NCBI GenBank assembly: GCA_964580995.1
Contig: CAZOMV010000105.1
Location: 1 to 19,765, forward strand
DNA: 19,765 nucleotides
Source: JAKJEP01 sp964580995
GTDB taxonomy: Bacteria > Planctomycetota > Phycisphaerae > Sedimentisphaerales > SM23-30
Reading direction: 5' to 3'
Positions 8,504 to 15,432 of this stretch are shown here, one piece after another. Position numbers and translations under genes: made by a program. The notes under the pieces were generated by a model. That model worked only from the letters and a program-made list of their open reading frames with translations. It made no database searches and was not told where the DNA came from. Position 1 is the first letter of the stretch, and each line of letters starts with the position of its first letter.

Positions 8504-9358
8504 TTATTTAACCGGCAAGATGCCTGCCATTTCACCTATGACATTAACAAGATCAGAGCCGGTAGGAACAACTATCTTAGCATTATCCTTTAATGATTTT
8601 TCCACCATCTCCAGCTTTCTTAGCAATTGAGCATTGCCAATAAAATATTTATTCGCTGCCTCATTAACAAGCCTTATAGCCTCCGCTTCACCCTCCGCAG
8701 CAAGGATCTTTGCCTGCCGTATGCCTTCTGCCTTTTTAATCTCCGCTCTTTTCGTACCATCCGCTTGTCTCTCAATGGCATCGGCAAAATCCAAAGCAGC
8801 CACTTTTTCATTGTTTGCTTTGACAACTTTGTTCATCGTCTCCTGGACATCCGCGGGAGGGTCAATTTCTTTTAACTCGGTTCTCACTATTTCCATGCCC
8901 CAGTTTCTAGTTTCTTTAGCCAAAGTACTCAGAAGCTCCCCATTTATTTTATCCCTTTCACTGTTTGCCGATTTTAAAGTCAAGGTACCAATAATATTTC
9001 TAAGAGTTGTTCTGGCCAAGTTCACTATCTGAAAGGTATAATTATTTACATTGTACTGTGAACTTTTAACACTCTCTTCATCAGCTTTTACTTTAAAATA
9101 AACCTGGGCATCTACTTTCGCATTCAAATTATCATTTGTGATAATTTCTTGCCTTTCCGCATTCAACATCTGCTCTGTGGTATTGATCTGGATTAATCGG
9201 TCGATTACGGGGATAATCCAGTTAAAACCGGGCTTTGCAAAACCCCTGTATTTGCCAAGTCTTTCGATAAGGCCGCGATGCGTTGGACGCACAATCCTTA
9301 TACCTGCCAAGAAAAACATTATGACAATACCAACAGGAACTATTACATACCAGCTCAT
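8504..9358 (-). CDS. SPFH/band-7 (stomatin-like) membrane protein
   Basis: Membrane scaffold protein of the stomatin/prohibitin superfamily, thought to organise membrane microdomains or regulate membrane proteases. An N-terminal membrane segment (3-20) leads into the band-7 core: IVRPTHRGLIERLGKYRGFA (22-41), PGFNWIIPVIDRLIQI (43-58), VDAQVYFKV (82-90), ARTTLRNIIG (115-124) and WGMEIVRTELKEIDPP (153-168). A long charged coiled-coil follows (175-255), including QADGTKRAEIKKAEGIRQAK and the AAEGEAEAIR repeat typical of the family. Length 284 fits stomatin-like proteins. AGGA lies about 8 bases before the ATG. There is no adjacent NfeD-type protease gene, the usual partner. The gene is clearly richer in A and T (many AAA, ATA and TTA codons) than the efflux operon, suggesting a different origin. 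Confidence 0.93.
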   Translation of the reverse strand: MSWYVIVPVGIVIMFFLAGIRIVRPTHRGLIERLGKYRGFAKPGFNWIIPVIDRLIQINTTEQMLNAERQEIITNDNLNAKVDAQVYFKVKADEESVKSSQYNVNNYTFQIVNLARTTLRNIIGTLTLKSANSERDKINGELLSTLAKETRNWGMEIVRTELKEIDPPADVQETMNKVVKANNEKVAALDFADAIERQADGTKRAEIKKAEGIRQAKILAAEGEAEAIRLVNEAANKYFIGNAQLLRKLEMVEKSLKDNAKIVVPTGSDLVNVIGEMAGILPVK

Positions 9359-9443
9359 AGCTAGGTCCTTTCTGTTTACAGTTTGGTTTCAAACAAACAT
9401 TATCTGGGATTTTCCATATTTATGTGCCTCTGGTGGACTAAAC

Positions 9444-9463
9444 GCTTGGCTACGCAACCAAGC
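9444..9463. repeat. Stem-loop upstream of the SPFH gene
   Basis: Arms GCTTGG (9444-9449) and CCAAGC (9458-9463) flank an 8-base loop, about 85 bases upstream of the SPFH start. There is no T-run on either side. It could lie in the SPFH leader mRNA; no function can be assigned. Confidence 0.3.
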
Positions 9464-9731
9464 CCTTACCATTCAACGATAGTATCAATACTTACCTTAC
9501 CTGATATTTCCCATTTAAGCGGTAAAAAACATTAGGATATTCCATTTGACATCGATCATTTTACCAAAAATCCTATTGCATAGTCAAGAAATTCTTTCCT
9601 ACCGTCACTTTTCCAAAAATCGGCACAAAAATGCGAATTTTCATATTCCAGAATACTCCCCGTTCCTACTTGGCAACAGACCTCGACCGCCCGTATTTGC
9701 ATCAATTCAAGGTTTTCCGCCATTCTTGGCA

Positions 9732-9815
9732 TTAGTCACACCCAATCGGAACAGGTTTTAAGCGGCGAATTCTCTCAAGGATATCTGGGTACTGAGATGC
9801 GTTTAGAGTCTTCAT
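9732..9815 (-). pseudogene. Possible N-terminal remnant of a DUF1569 protein
   Basis: A 27-codon frame begins MKTLNASQYPDILERIRRLK and then stops. The pattern MKTL...ILxRIxxLxP resembles the start of DUF1569 proteins (DinB-like fold), which normally continue with a WGKM motif. A neighbouring frame just after the shared region reads RLGVTNAKN, which could be a decayed form of that segment. The resemblance is by eye over a short stretch, so treat it as tentative. Confidence 0.3.
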
Positions 9816-9885
9816 TGAAATTTCCATTCATGCCTTTGCTGTATGCTGTATCGTCTTGGCCTTGTTGAGAGGTTTACGCGTCAGA

Positions 9886-12435
9886 TTACCGGGGCTGCCA
9901 CAGTATTTGAGCGGCTTCCAGAGGAACCGCAACACTATCGTAGTTCGGTATTACTCTCGCCGTATAGTCGGTTGCAGGCCGGGTCGCTGATACCGTTACG
10001 CGGTAGATGTAACCTCTGACCGCGCCCACCAGTTGTCGGTCTCGCTTCATCTCCTGCCGCACCGGACTACTGCCATTTATTCCATCCGCATAAAGTTCCA
10101 CTTGAACCGCATTCGGGTCGATATCGTTGAGATAGACCTCAACCTCAAATATGTGCTGCTGCCCGTTGGTTTCAACCTTTATTTCGCCGAAATGCATCGC
10201 GGCCCATTTTTGTTCAAGAGTATGCTGCCAATTTACCAGCTTTTTGCCCATCGCACCGTTATCGGAAGCACGCGCACGATAGGATGCCGCAGCCGGAAGG
10301 TAATACTGCTCGGTGTATTCTCGCACGGTGCGGTTGGCTGAAAAGCGAGGCGTCAACATCGCCATGCTTTCACGAATACGTGCTACCCAGGTTTTAGGAA
10401 CACCTTTCTCATCACGGTTATAAAACTCAGGGATCAACTCGTTTTCGAGCAGGTTGTAAAGTGCGTTTGCTTCGACAGTGTCCCAGACTGAATCATCGCC
10501 ATGTTCCTGACCGTCTCCCAGCGCCCACCCAACTTCCGGCGTGTATGCTTCGGCCCACCAACCATCCAGTTCTGAAAGATTGAGACCGCCGTTAACCAGC
10601 ACTTTCATACCGCTGGTTCCGCTTGCCTCCCATGGGCGCCGTGGTGTGTTAATCCAGACATCCACCCCCTGTACCAGGTGCTCGGTCAAATGCATATCAT
10701 AGTCGCTAAGGAATACCGCATGTGAACGCACCTCTGGCCGCCGGATAAAACGTGTCCATTCCTGAATCAGTTCCTGCCCTGCCTGGTCCTTCGGATGGGC
10801 CTTACCGGCGATAATGAGTTGAACAGGACGCTGAGTGTCGGTCAACAGGCGAAGTAGTCGCTGCGGATCATGCAGCAGCAGATTCGGTCTCTTGTAAGTC
10901 GCGAAGCGGCGTGCAAAACCGAGTGTTAATGCGTTTGGGTCAAATAGATACTTTGTATTGTCAACTATTTCGGGCGATGCGCCGGACTCAGCCAGTTGCC
11001 GAGACAGCCGTTCACGGGCATATTCAACGAGAGATTTACGGGCCGCAGCACGAAATTGCCAGAGCCTGGCGTCGGAAATGCGGCGAATGTTCTCGCCCAG
11101 TGTTTCTGTCGTTCCCAGCCAACGGTCTTTCCCGCAGGCCTCAGTCCAAAGTTCGTCGGCCGCCGCCGAATCCCAGGTGGACGTATGGACTCCGTTGGTA
11201 ACGAACCCGACTGGCACTTCGTCTGCCGGCCAGCTTGGAAAGAGAGGTTCAAAAAGGTGCCGGCTGACTTTCCCATGCAAGCGACTTACGCCATTTACCG
11301 TTCCACTGCCTCGTATGGCCAGATAAGCCATATTGAAATACTCTGACGAGTCGTTAAAGTTTTGCCGCCCAAGAGCTAGCAGATCATGGATTGGTATTCC
11401 AAGCCTTTCCCGGGCATACCATTCAAGGTATTGCTCAATAAGGGCTGGAGCGAAACGGTCAAAGCCAGCGGCTACCGGAGTGTGCGTGGTGAATAGATTC
11501 CCAGCTCGCGTGACAGCCAGTGCGGCTTCAAAAGATTGGCCTGTATCTTCCATGAAATTTCTTGCGCGTTCCAGCACAGCAAAGGCAGCATGTCCTTCAT
11601 TCAGGTGGCAGACCTCCGGCCGGATGCCAAGCGCACGGAGCAGTCGCCATCCTCCAATCCCGAGTATGAGCTCTTGTTTAAGTCGCAGCTCCGACCCGCC
11701 TCCGTAAAGCTCGCATGTAATTCCTCTATGAGCTGGAAAGTTCGCAGCGTCATTGGTATCCAGCAGGTAAAGTTTAACTCTGCCGACCTGGACTTGCCAA
11801 GCACGCAGCCACACCGAATAGCCAGGAAGCACGACTTCCAGCCGCAACCATTCCCCGTTTGGTTTTCGCAAAGGTGTGATTGGCAATTGCCCCGGGTCGT
11901 TGTATGGATACAGGGCTTGTTGCACTCCATCCTTATCAAGCACCTGGCGAAAATAGCCCTGCTGGTATAGCAGCCCCATGCCGACCACCGGCACACCCAA
12001 ATCGCTGGCGGCTTTGAACTGGTCGCCTGCCACATTACCAAGCCCGCCCGAATATATGGGCAGGGCCTCGCTCAGCATAAATTCCATACAGAAATAAGCG
12101 ACACACGATAACGGAGTTTTCGGATGAGCTTGCTGAAACCATGCAGGCGCTGCCGACTTGCGGTCCTTGAGTTCCAACAGCTCATCTACTTCCCCGCGAA
12201 ATTCGGCGTTAGCCAATAAGTTTTCAAGCTTTTCCCGTGAAACAGTCTGCAAAATGACCCATGGATTTTGTGTCAGTTCCCACAATTCCGGGTCGATCTG
12301 TCTCCATACTTTGTCCCCGTAATGACTCCACGACCATCGCATATCCAGAGCAAGCTCAGCCAGAGAATCAAACCCTTCGACTTCCACAGGCATAAAAGAG
12401 TATACTGGCTTGCCGACATGTGTTTGCTTGTACAT
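9886..12435 (-). CDS. glgP: Alpha-glucan (glycogen) phosphorylase, GT35
   Basis: Cytoplasmic PLP enzyme that releases glucose-1-phosphate from alpha-1,4-glucans. Residues are numbered from an upstream GTG, two codons before the chosen ATG. The N-terminal DUF3417-type region (about 12-100, LALDMRWSWSHYGDKVWRQI) is followed by the catalytic core: VAYFCMEFMLSEALPIYSGG (114-133), AGDQFKAASDLGVPVVGMGL (138-157), NEGHAAFAVLERAR, FTTHTPVAAGFDRF, GFARRFATYKRPNL and AGKAHPKD. The PLP-lysine motif RPWEASGTSGMK has Lys613. About 110 C-terminal residues form a beta-rich extension (about 740-851). Length matches the 820-860-residue bacterial alpha-glucan phosphorylase subfamily rather than the classical GlgP/MalP. 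The ATG at 12435 is preferred because AAGGAG sits 5 bases before it; that site would be directly against the GTG at 12441. It follows the DUF302 gene by 10 bases, indicating a shared transcript. Confidence 0.94.
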   Translation of the reverse strand: MYKQTHVGKPVYSFMPVEVEGFDSLAELALDMRWSWSHYGDKVWRQIDPELWELTQNPWVILQTVSREKLENLLANAEFRGEVDELLELKDRKSAAPAWFQQAHPKTPLSCVAYFCMEFMLSEALPIYSGGLGNVAGDQFKAASDLGVPVVGMGLLYQQGYFRQVLDKDGVQQALYPYNDPGQLPITPLRKPNGEWLRLEVVLPGYSVWLRAWQVQVGRVKLYLLDTNDAANFPAHRGITCELYGGGSELRLKQELILGIGGWRLLRALGIRPEVCHLNEGHAAFAVLERARNFMEDTGQSFEAALAVTRAGNLFTTHTPVAAGFDRFAPALIEQYLEWYARERLGIPIHDLLALGRQNFNDSSEYFNMAYLAIRGSGTVNGVSRLHGKVSRHLFEPLFPSWPADEVPVGFVTNGVHTSTWDSAAADELWTEACGKDRWLGTTETLGENIRRISDARLWQFRAAARKSLVEYARERLSRQLAESGASPEIVDNTKYLFDPNALTLGFARRFATYKRPNLLLHDPQRLLRLLTDTQRPVQLIIAGKAHPKDQAGQELIQEWTRFIRRPEVRSHAVFLSDYDMHLTEHLVQGVDVWINTPRRPWEASGTSGMKVLVNGGLNLSELDGWWAEAYTPEVGWALGDGQEHGDDSVWDTVEANALYNLLENELIPEFYNRDEKGVPKTWVARIRESMAMLTPRFSANRTVREYTEQYYLPAAASYRARASDNGAMGKKLVNWQHTLEQKWAAMHFGEIKVETNGQQHIFEVEVYLNDIDPNAVQVELYADGINGSSPVRQEMKRDRQLVGAVRGYIYRVTVSATRPATDYTARVIPNYDSVAVPLEAAQILWQPR

Positions 12436-12440
12436 TGTCA

Positions 12441-12446
12441 CTCCTT
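12441..12446 (-). promoter_or_regulatory. Ribosome-binding site that fixes the glgP start
   Basis: AAGGAG on the minus strand overlaps the DUF302 stop codon by one base and abuts the upstream GTG, leaving 5 bases to the ATG at 12435. This favours the ATG as start and suggests coupled translation with DUF302. Confidence 0.7.
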
Positions 12447-12850
12447 CAGATTTTTCCTGACGCGGAACCTGCCGCCGCTTCCTTCATAATTTTAACAATC
12501 GTGTCCTCCACTTCCTGCGCCACCCCTTCCAGTTGCGGCGTGTTGAACATCGCCAGAAGAGTGGTTGGCTTCAATGTAGCCAGAATGGTTTTACTGTCCT
12601 CTTCGTAAATGGAGATCCGGCATGGCAGCGCGGTGGAGATGCTCATATTTTGATCGAGCACCTTCTTGGCCTGTTGCGGCTGGCAGACCTCGAAGATCAG
12701 ACATTCTCGGGTGAACTCCACGCCCTTCTTTGCCATGGACCCTTTGAGGTCGTGAACCTGCATGACACCAAAGTGATTCGCCTGGACGGCGGCCTGCAAG
12801 GCAGCCGCAGCTTCACTCACGGTTTTGTCGGTGGATAATTTGATCCGCAT
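12446..12850 (-). CDS. DUF302 family protein
   Basis: Small soluble protein of the DUF302 family, whose biochemical role is unknown; members often sit in stress or metal-related gene sets. The conserved core is clear: LQAAVQANHFGVMQVHDLKG (18-37), LIFEVCQPQQAKKVLDQN (51-68), LPCRISIYEEDSKTILATLK (75-94) followed by PTTLL, and the C-terminal helix VAQEVEDTIVKIM. Two cysteines (56 and 77) lie in the conserved FEVC and LPCR motifs. Length 134 is normal. The start has no strong ribosome-binding site, and an overlapping ATG at 12862 is out of frame. It sits 54 bases after the small membrane protein and 10 bases before glgP, all on one strand, so co-transcription is likely. Confidence 0.9.
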   Translation of the reverse strand: MRIKLSTDKTVSEAAAALQAAVQANHFGVMQVHDLKGSMAKKGVEFTRECLIFEVCQPQQAKKVLDQNMSISTALPCRISIYEEDSKTILATLKPTTLLAMFNTPQLEGVAQEVEDTIVKIMKEAAAGSASGKI

Positions 12851-12904
12851 AGGTTTTTTTTCATGGTTTACAGTTCACTTCACAGGCGGGTCGTGAACGC
12901 ACGA

Positions 12905-13006
12905 TTATTTCTTGGTCAGCTTGATAATCACGACGACCAGCAGGACCGCTACCACTACGCCGATCACCGTCCAAATCCACATCCCGCCGCCCGTCCAGCC
13001 ATTCAT
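12905..13006 (-). CDS. Small single-helix membrane protein
   Basis: A 33-residue frame begins MNGWTGGGMWIWTVIGVV. A long run of Val, Ile and Leu then makes one membrane helix (about 10-28), ending in a basic tail KLTKK. The Trp/Gly/Met-rich head before one helix resembles tiny membrane proteins often seen near metal-resistance genes, but no named family is certain. Its ATG overlaps the stop of the upstream 14-codon frame as ATGA. Its own frame also extends upstream without ATG as two copies of a seven-residue repeat (DESYRRY, DESYNRW), so the true N-terminus is uncertain. Confidence 0.6.
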   Translation of the reverse strand: MNGWTGGGMWIWTVIGVVVAVLLVVVIIKLTKK

Positions 13007-13047
13007 CCATCTGTTGTATGATTCATCATACCGTCTGTAGGATTCAT
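13003..13047 (-). CDS. Possible 14-residue leader peptide
   Basis: MNPTDGMMNHTTDG is preceded by an ideal site, AAGGAG at 13055-13060, 7 bases before the ATG. This is the best ribosome-binding site in the neighbourhood. Its stop overlaps the start of the small membrane protein (ATGA), so ribosomes could reinitiate there. Its own start overlaps the stop of the DUF2934 remnant as TGATG. Alternatively a one-base frameshift has split a single Met-rich membrane protein in two. Confidence 0.4.
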   Translation of the reverse strand: MNPTDGMMNHTTDG

Positions 13048-13322
13048 CACAAAGCTCCTTTCGTTACGCTACGACTAGACCACCACCAAACACTAATCGC
13101 CACCAAGGCATGCTGGAATCTGTGCCGGATGTGTAGTCTCCGGCATTTCCAGCCTGGTTGTCCTTGCTGGCGCCCCTTCTGGAGGTAAATGCCATATGCC
13201 CGCTGGGCAATTTTATCGTGCGTGGCTTTGGGAGTCACGACCGGCGCAGGATTCGGAGCGTTATAAGTCTATCGAGGTATACATGGCGGTGTCGCTTTGG
13301 ATCGAGGCATTGGCTTGATCAT
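13047..13322 (-). pseudogene. DUF2934 gene, broken
   Basis: From an ATG at 13322 with AAGGAAG 6 bases upstream, the frame reads MIKPMPRSKATPPCIPR and then an in-frame TAG. It continues in the same frame as NAPNPAPVVTPKATHDKIAQ followed by RAYGIYLQKGRQQGQ, the start of a DUF2934 domain (I-A-x-R-A-Y-x-I-Y-x-x-x-G). Past GQ the expected NWLQAE motif is lost and the sequence becomes a Trp/Arg-rich string, so a frameshift or divergence follows. It resembles the intact DUF2934 gene at 14286-14555 in its Pro/Ala-rich lead-in and domain, making it a decayed paralog. It heads the probable DUF302-glgP transcript. Confidence 0.65.
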
Positions 13323-13349
13323 CAAATCTTCCTTTCATAGCTGGTGGTT

Positions 13350-13375
13350 AGGCAATTCATCGCGTTTGATTGCCT
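13350..13375. repeat. Inverted repeat with flanking direct repeats
   Basis: Arms AGGCAAT (13350-13356) and ATTGCCT (13369-13375) surround a 12-base loop; CTGGTGGTT occurs on both sides (13341-13349 and 13374-13382). It lies just upstream of the DUF2934 remnant and could form a hairpin in the leader or be a protein-binding site. No T-run is present. Confidence 0.4.
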
Positions 13376-13495
13376 GGTGGTTGTTACATTTATCGGAACG
13401 ACTGCCAAACCGCAGGGTGCAGATTCACTCCCAAATTTCCCATAGTTGGACGGGAAAATCCTTATAAATCCGGATTCCATACCTCGGGATAAACG

Positions 13496-13891
13496 TTATT
13501 TTTCTGGAGTTGTCTTTTCACTGGTTCCCGGCTGCATCATCTTGGAACACATCGGACAAGTCTTCATCATCTCTTCCATTTTCTTTTTCATCTTTTCCAT
13601 GTCAATCTTGATCTCTGCTTCTTTCACGAGATTCAAATCTTTGTCATATTTAAGCAGTTGACAGCCCACGGCGACTACCACGGAGCCGTCTCCTGTTGCG
13701 ACCAGGATGGGTTTGCCCATCTGCATCTTCATACTGCACATCGCACAACCGGGATTCATCTGGCCCATCCCCATCATGCCTTTTTGCATTGTATCTTTTT
13801 TCACCATACCGGTGCCATCCTGTGCAAATGTAAAATATCCCCCCATCCCCAGCAGAACAATTCCTATCATGGCAATACTTACTCGTTTCAT
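13496..13891 (-). CDS. Exported Met/Cys-rich protein, predicted metal-binding
   Basis: A 131-residue protein with a Sec signal peptide (MKRVSIAMIGIVLLGMGGYF, cleavage likely near TFAQ-DG at 24-25), hence periplasmic. The mature part has a Met-rich stretch (MVKKDTMQKGMMGMGQMNPG) leading to CAMCSMKMQM (49-58). A strand-rich unit follows (GDGSVVVAVGCQLLKYDKDL, 67-86, then NLVKEAEIKID) that looks like one beta-propeller blade. A charged helix (KMKKKMEEMMK) leads to a second motif, CPMCSKMM (112-119). By my count 21 of 131 residues are Met and 5 are Cys. Paired CxxC motifs among Met clusters suggest Cu(I)/Ag(I) binding, in line with the Cus operon nearby; that function is inference. AAGGA lies 7 bases before the ATG. 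Confidence 0.8.
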   Translation of the reverse strand: MKRVSIAMIGIVLLGMGGYFTFAQDGTGMVKKDTMQKGMMGMGQMNPGCAMCSMKMQMGKPILVATGDGSVVVAVGCQLLKYDKDLNLVKEAEIKIDMEKMKKKMEEMMKTCPMCSKMMQPGTSEKTTPEK

Positions 13892-13943
13892 GTTGTTTTC
13901 CTTTCATTTTTGCCGGGGTTTCGTGTTCACCGCAGGCAGCCAT

Positions 13944-13956
13944 ACCGTCTGACGGT
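13944..13956. repeat. 13-base palindrome upstream of the Met/Cys-rich gene
   Basis: ACCGTC-T-GACGGT, a perfect odd-length palindrome about 53 bases upstream of the ATG at 13891. Its position suits an operator in the leader or promoter region. The 11-base string CATACCGTCTG spanning its left half also occurs at 13027-13037. Confidence 0.4.
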
Positions 13957-14285
13957 CCAAACCCACCTATTCATTTTGTCTATCAACTCAAAACAGTTGT
14001 TCAAAGCCTAAGCAGCTTAACTTCTCATCCGTCTTATTTCTGAGAGCGTTTTTCCTTTAATTCTTCAAGATACCTGGCCGCGGTATCCTTACCGCCTAAT
14101 AAAAAGGTTAATAGTAACTGTCTGCCCTGTTCTCAACCTTCTAAAAATGAGTTGACTATAATAAACCATAGGCAAGATATGAATCATACTCCATAGGAAA
14201 AATCCTGATTTTGCGTAGTCAATTTCCTTATATTTACAGGCTCTGTGAAAAATGCGAAATCCGGTACAGGTGATTTCTGTCTGAT
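13957..14285. other. Intergenic region with a short unassigned open frame
   Basis: No complete gene is visible here. On the minus strand at 14132-14034 a 32-codon frame reads EQGRQLLLTFLLGGKDTAAR then YLEELKEKRSQK before a stop. It looks like a helical protein C-terminus but has no ATG and a stop immediately upstream, so it may be a gene remnant or chance. Confidence 0.3.
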
Positions 14286-14555
14286 TTACTTGGACAGATG
14301 TGTCGCTAGACCTCGGTTCCGTTGTTCCTGTTCGGCCTGCTGCCAGTTCTGTTCACTTTGGCCTTGCGGATAACCTTTCTCGACATAAATTTCATATGCC
14401 CGCCTGGCAATATCTTCGTGAGTAGGTGTGGCGGCGGCGACCGGCCAGGGATGCGGAAGGTCCTGTATAGGCTTTGACGCTACTACTGGTGTCGCTTTCG
14501 GCTGCTGGGGCGCCGGCACATGCGGTAATTTTGATGTATTCATATACTTATTCAT
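14286..14555 (-). CDS. DUF2934 domain protein
   Basis: Small protein of unknown function with a Pro/Ala-rich, probably disordered N-terminal half (LPHVPAPQQPKATPVVASKP). A DUF2934 domain follows at about 46-78: HEDIARRAYEIYVEKGYPQG then QSEQNWQQAEQE. The motif I-A-x-R-A-Y-E-I-Y, the Gly of KGYPQG and the NWxxAE signature are all intact. Length 89 is normal for the family. Start at 14555 is supported by AAAGGAA 6 bases upstream; a second Met at residue 5 is less well placed. It appears to be transcribed alone from the promoter at 14639-14666. A broken paralog lies about 1 kb downstream on the same strand. Confidence 0.88.
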   Translation of the reverse strand: MNKYMNTSKLPHVPAPQQPKATPVVASKPIQDLPHPWPVAAATPTHEDIARRAYEIYVEKGYPQGQSEQNWQQAEQEQRNRGLATHLSK

Positions 14556-14638
14556 AAACGATTCCTTTCGCTAGAGTTCCAGTTGAGGCAGTGAATCACC
14601 TCCAAGTGCTTCTTCCTGCCTTATTCTCATAATATAAG

Positions 14639-14666
14639 ATTATAGCCACATAGACGCCTCGGTAAA
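14639..14666 (-). promoter_or_regulatory. Probable promoter of the DUF2934 gene
   Basis: TTTACC (14666-14661) and a perfect TATAAT (14644-14639) are 16 bases apart on the minus strand, about 84 bases upstream of the ATG at 14555. The -35 box matches consensus at 4 of 6 positions. Confidence 0.4.
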
Positions 14667-14698
14667 TCAGTGTAGAGTTTGATTTTGGTGTAAGACAA

Positions 14699-14971
14699 AT
14701 GGACTATTTGTCTGTCGGTGGAATCCCCGACCGGCGATGTCCGCATTGTAAAAAGGGCAAGGTCTATGAGATGGCCGAACTGGGCCGCCTGGTCCGGATC
14801 TATGGTCAGGCGCCGTTGGGAGCCACGGTCTATGAATTGCAGAAGCTGCGCTGTAATCTATGCGGAACGATCTTTACCGCTCCAGCCCCGCCGGAAGTAG
14901 GGGCGCATATCGATCGGCCAGGTTGCCCAAGGTGCGAAAAATGTCGGTTACGGTCATCGGTCCGCGTTTGA
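14699..14971 (+). pseudogene. IS66-family transposase fragment (zinc-ribbon region)
   Basis: The first 68 residues match the zinc-finger region of IS66 transposases. CPHC (Cys14, Cys17) and CNLC (Cys52, Cys55) form the four-Cys zinc site. Between them lies the signature LVRIYGQAPLGATVYELQKL, followed by FTAPAPPEVG. The N-terminal leucine-zipper part is absent, and from about 14903 the sequence abruptly leaves the family where the catalytic DDE domain should begin. The remaining 22 codons read antisense through another transposase fragment. This is an inactive remnant. Confidence 0.82.
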
Positions 14972-15083
14972 GGATCCATCCCAGCACAATTTGCTCCCAC
15001 GTGCGGGCCGTAGGCTCCGTGAACACATAACCAAGTTGCAGGATCATGGTATTCCATACCGATACGAGAGAAGTAGCATCCAT
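14910..15083 (-). pseudogene. DDE transposase N-terminal fragment (second family)
   Basis: From an ATG at 15083 with GGAGGT 6 bases upstream, the minus strand reads MDATSLVSVWNTMILQLGYV then FTEPTARTWEQIVLGWILKR and GPMTVTDIFRTLGNLADR. This looks like the N-terminal helical domain of IS701/IS4-like DDE transposases, which begin with a 'W...GWxLxxGxxTVT' pattern. Homology ends at LADR (14910), exactly where the IS66 fragment begins on the other strand; the frame then runs into it for 12 codons and stops. The catalytic domain is missing. Family naming is from memory of the motif pattern. Confidence 0.6.
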
Positions 15084-15101
15084 GCTGACCTCCTGATACA
15101 T

Positions 15102-15426
15102 AAGTTTTTGTTTTTTTTCTTATATATCGGGTTGTCAGCTTATTTTTTGCCACTTCTACGTCTCCCCAAATGGATAAAGTGCACCCTTCACCTAAAACAG
15201 GGAAAAAAGAAAGAAAAAATATCATACCGCTTTTATCGTACCATCTCCTTTCATGGAAACCAAAGAAAGTATAACCCAACCAGCGGACTGTGTTTGGCTG
15301 CCAGTGAATTATGCAAAATCTTGAATACAATAGAAATGTTCGTTTAATTTTATTTGTTTTGCCCAGATCACGGGAAAATGGTATTTTTATCAGATTAGTA
15401 ACGTAAGCGGTTAACATGTAATTGAA
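15102..15426. other. AT-rich intergenic region before the kinase fusion
   Basis: About 325 bases with A- and T-runs (for example 15106-15119 and 15206-15218) and no believable gene. It contains the tentative promoter at 15359-15387. Confidence 0.5.
15359..15387 (+). promoter_or_regulatory. Tentative promoter of the kinase-reductase fusion
   Basis: TTGCCC (15359-15364), a 17-base spacer and TATTTT (15382-15387) with a TGG extended -10 just before it. It lies about 45 bases upstream of the start. The boxes match consensus only in part. Confidence 0.33.
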
Positions 15427-15432
15427 GTGCAA

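Larger units (their letters stand above)
9359..9885. other. Long intergenic region, AT-rich
   Basis: About 530 bases without a confident gene. It holds the short DUF1569-like remnant (9732-9815), a stem-loop (9444-9463) and an overlapping minus-strand frame of 58 codons (9556-9732) starting MPRMAENLELMQ. The start of that frame overlaps the remnant's stop as TAATG; I cannot assign it. No terminator with a T-run is visible after the phosphorylase gene. Confidence 0.4.

Noticed and set aside
9444..9463. Stem-loop as terminator
   Set aside because: There is only a six-base stem with no T-run, and it lies upstream of the SPFH gene rather than just after a stop codon.
12435..12441. GTG at 12441 as the glgP start
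   Set aside because: The AAGGAG site would be directly against it; spacing fits the ATG at 12435.
14830..15432. 200-codon minus-strand frame
   Set aside because: It covers AT-rich spacer and two transposase fragments in the wrong frame, with no ribosome-binding site or recognisable domain.
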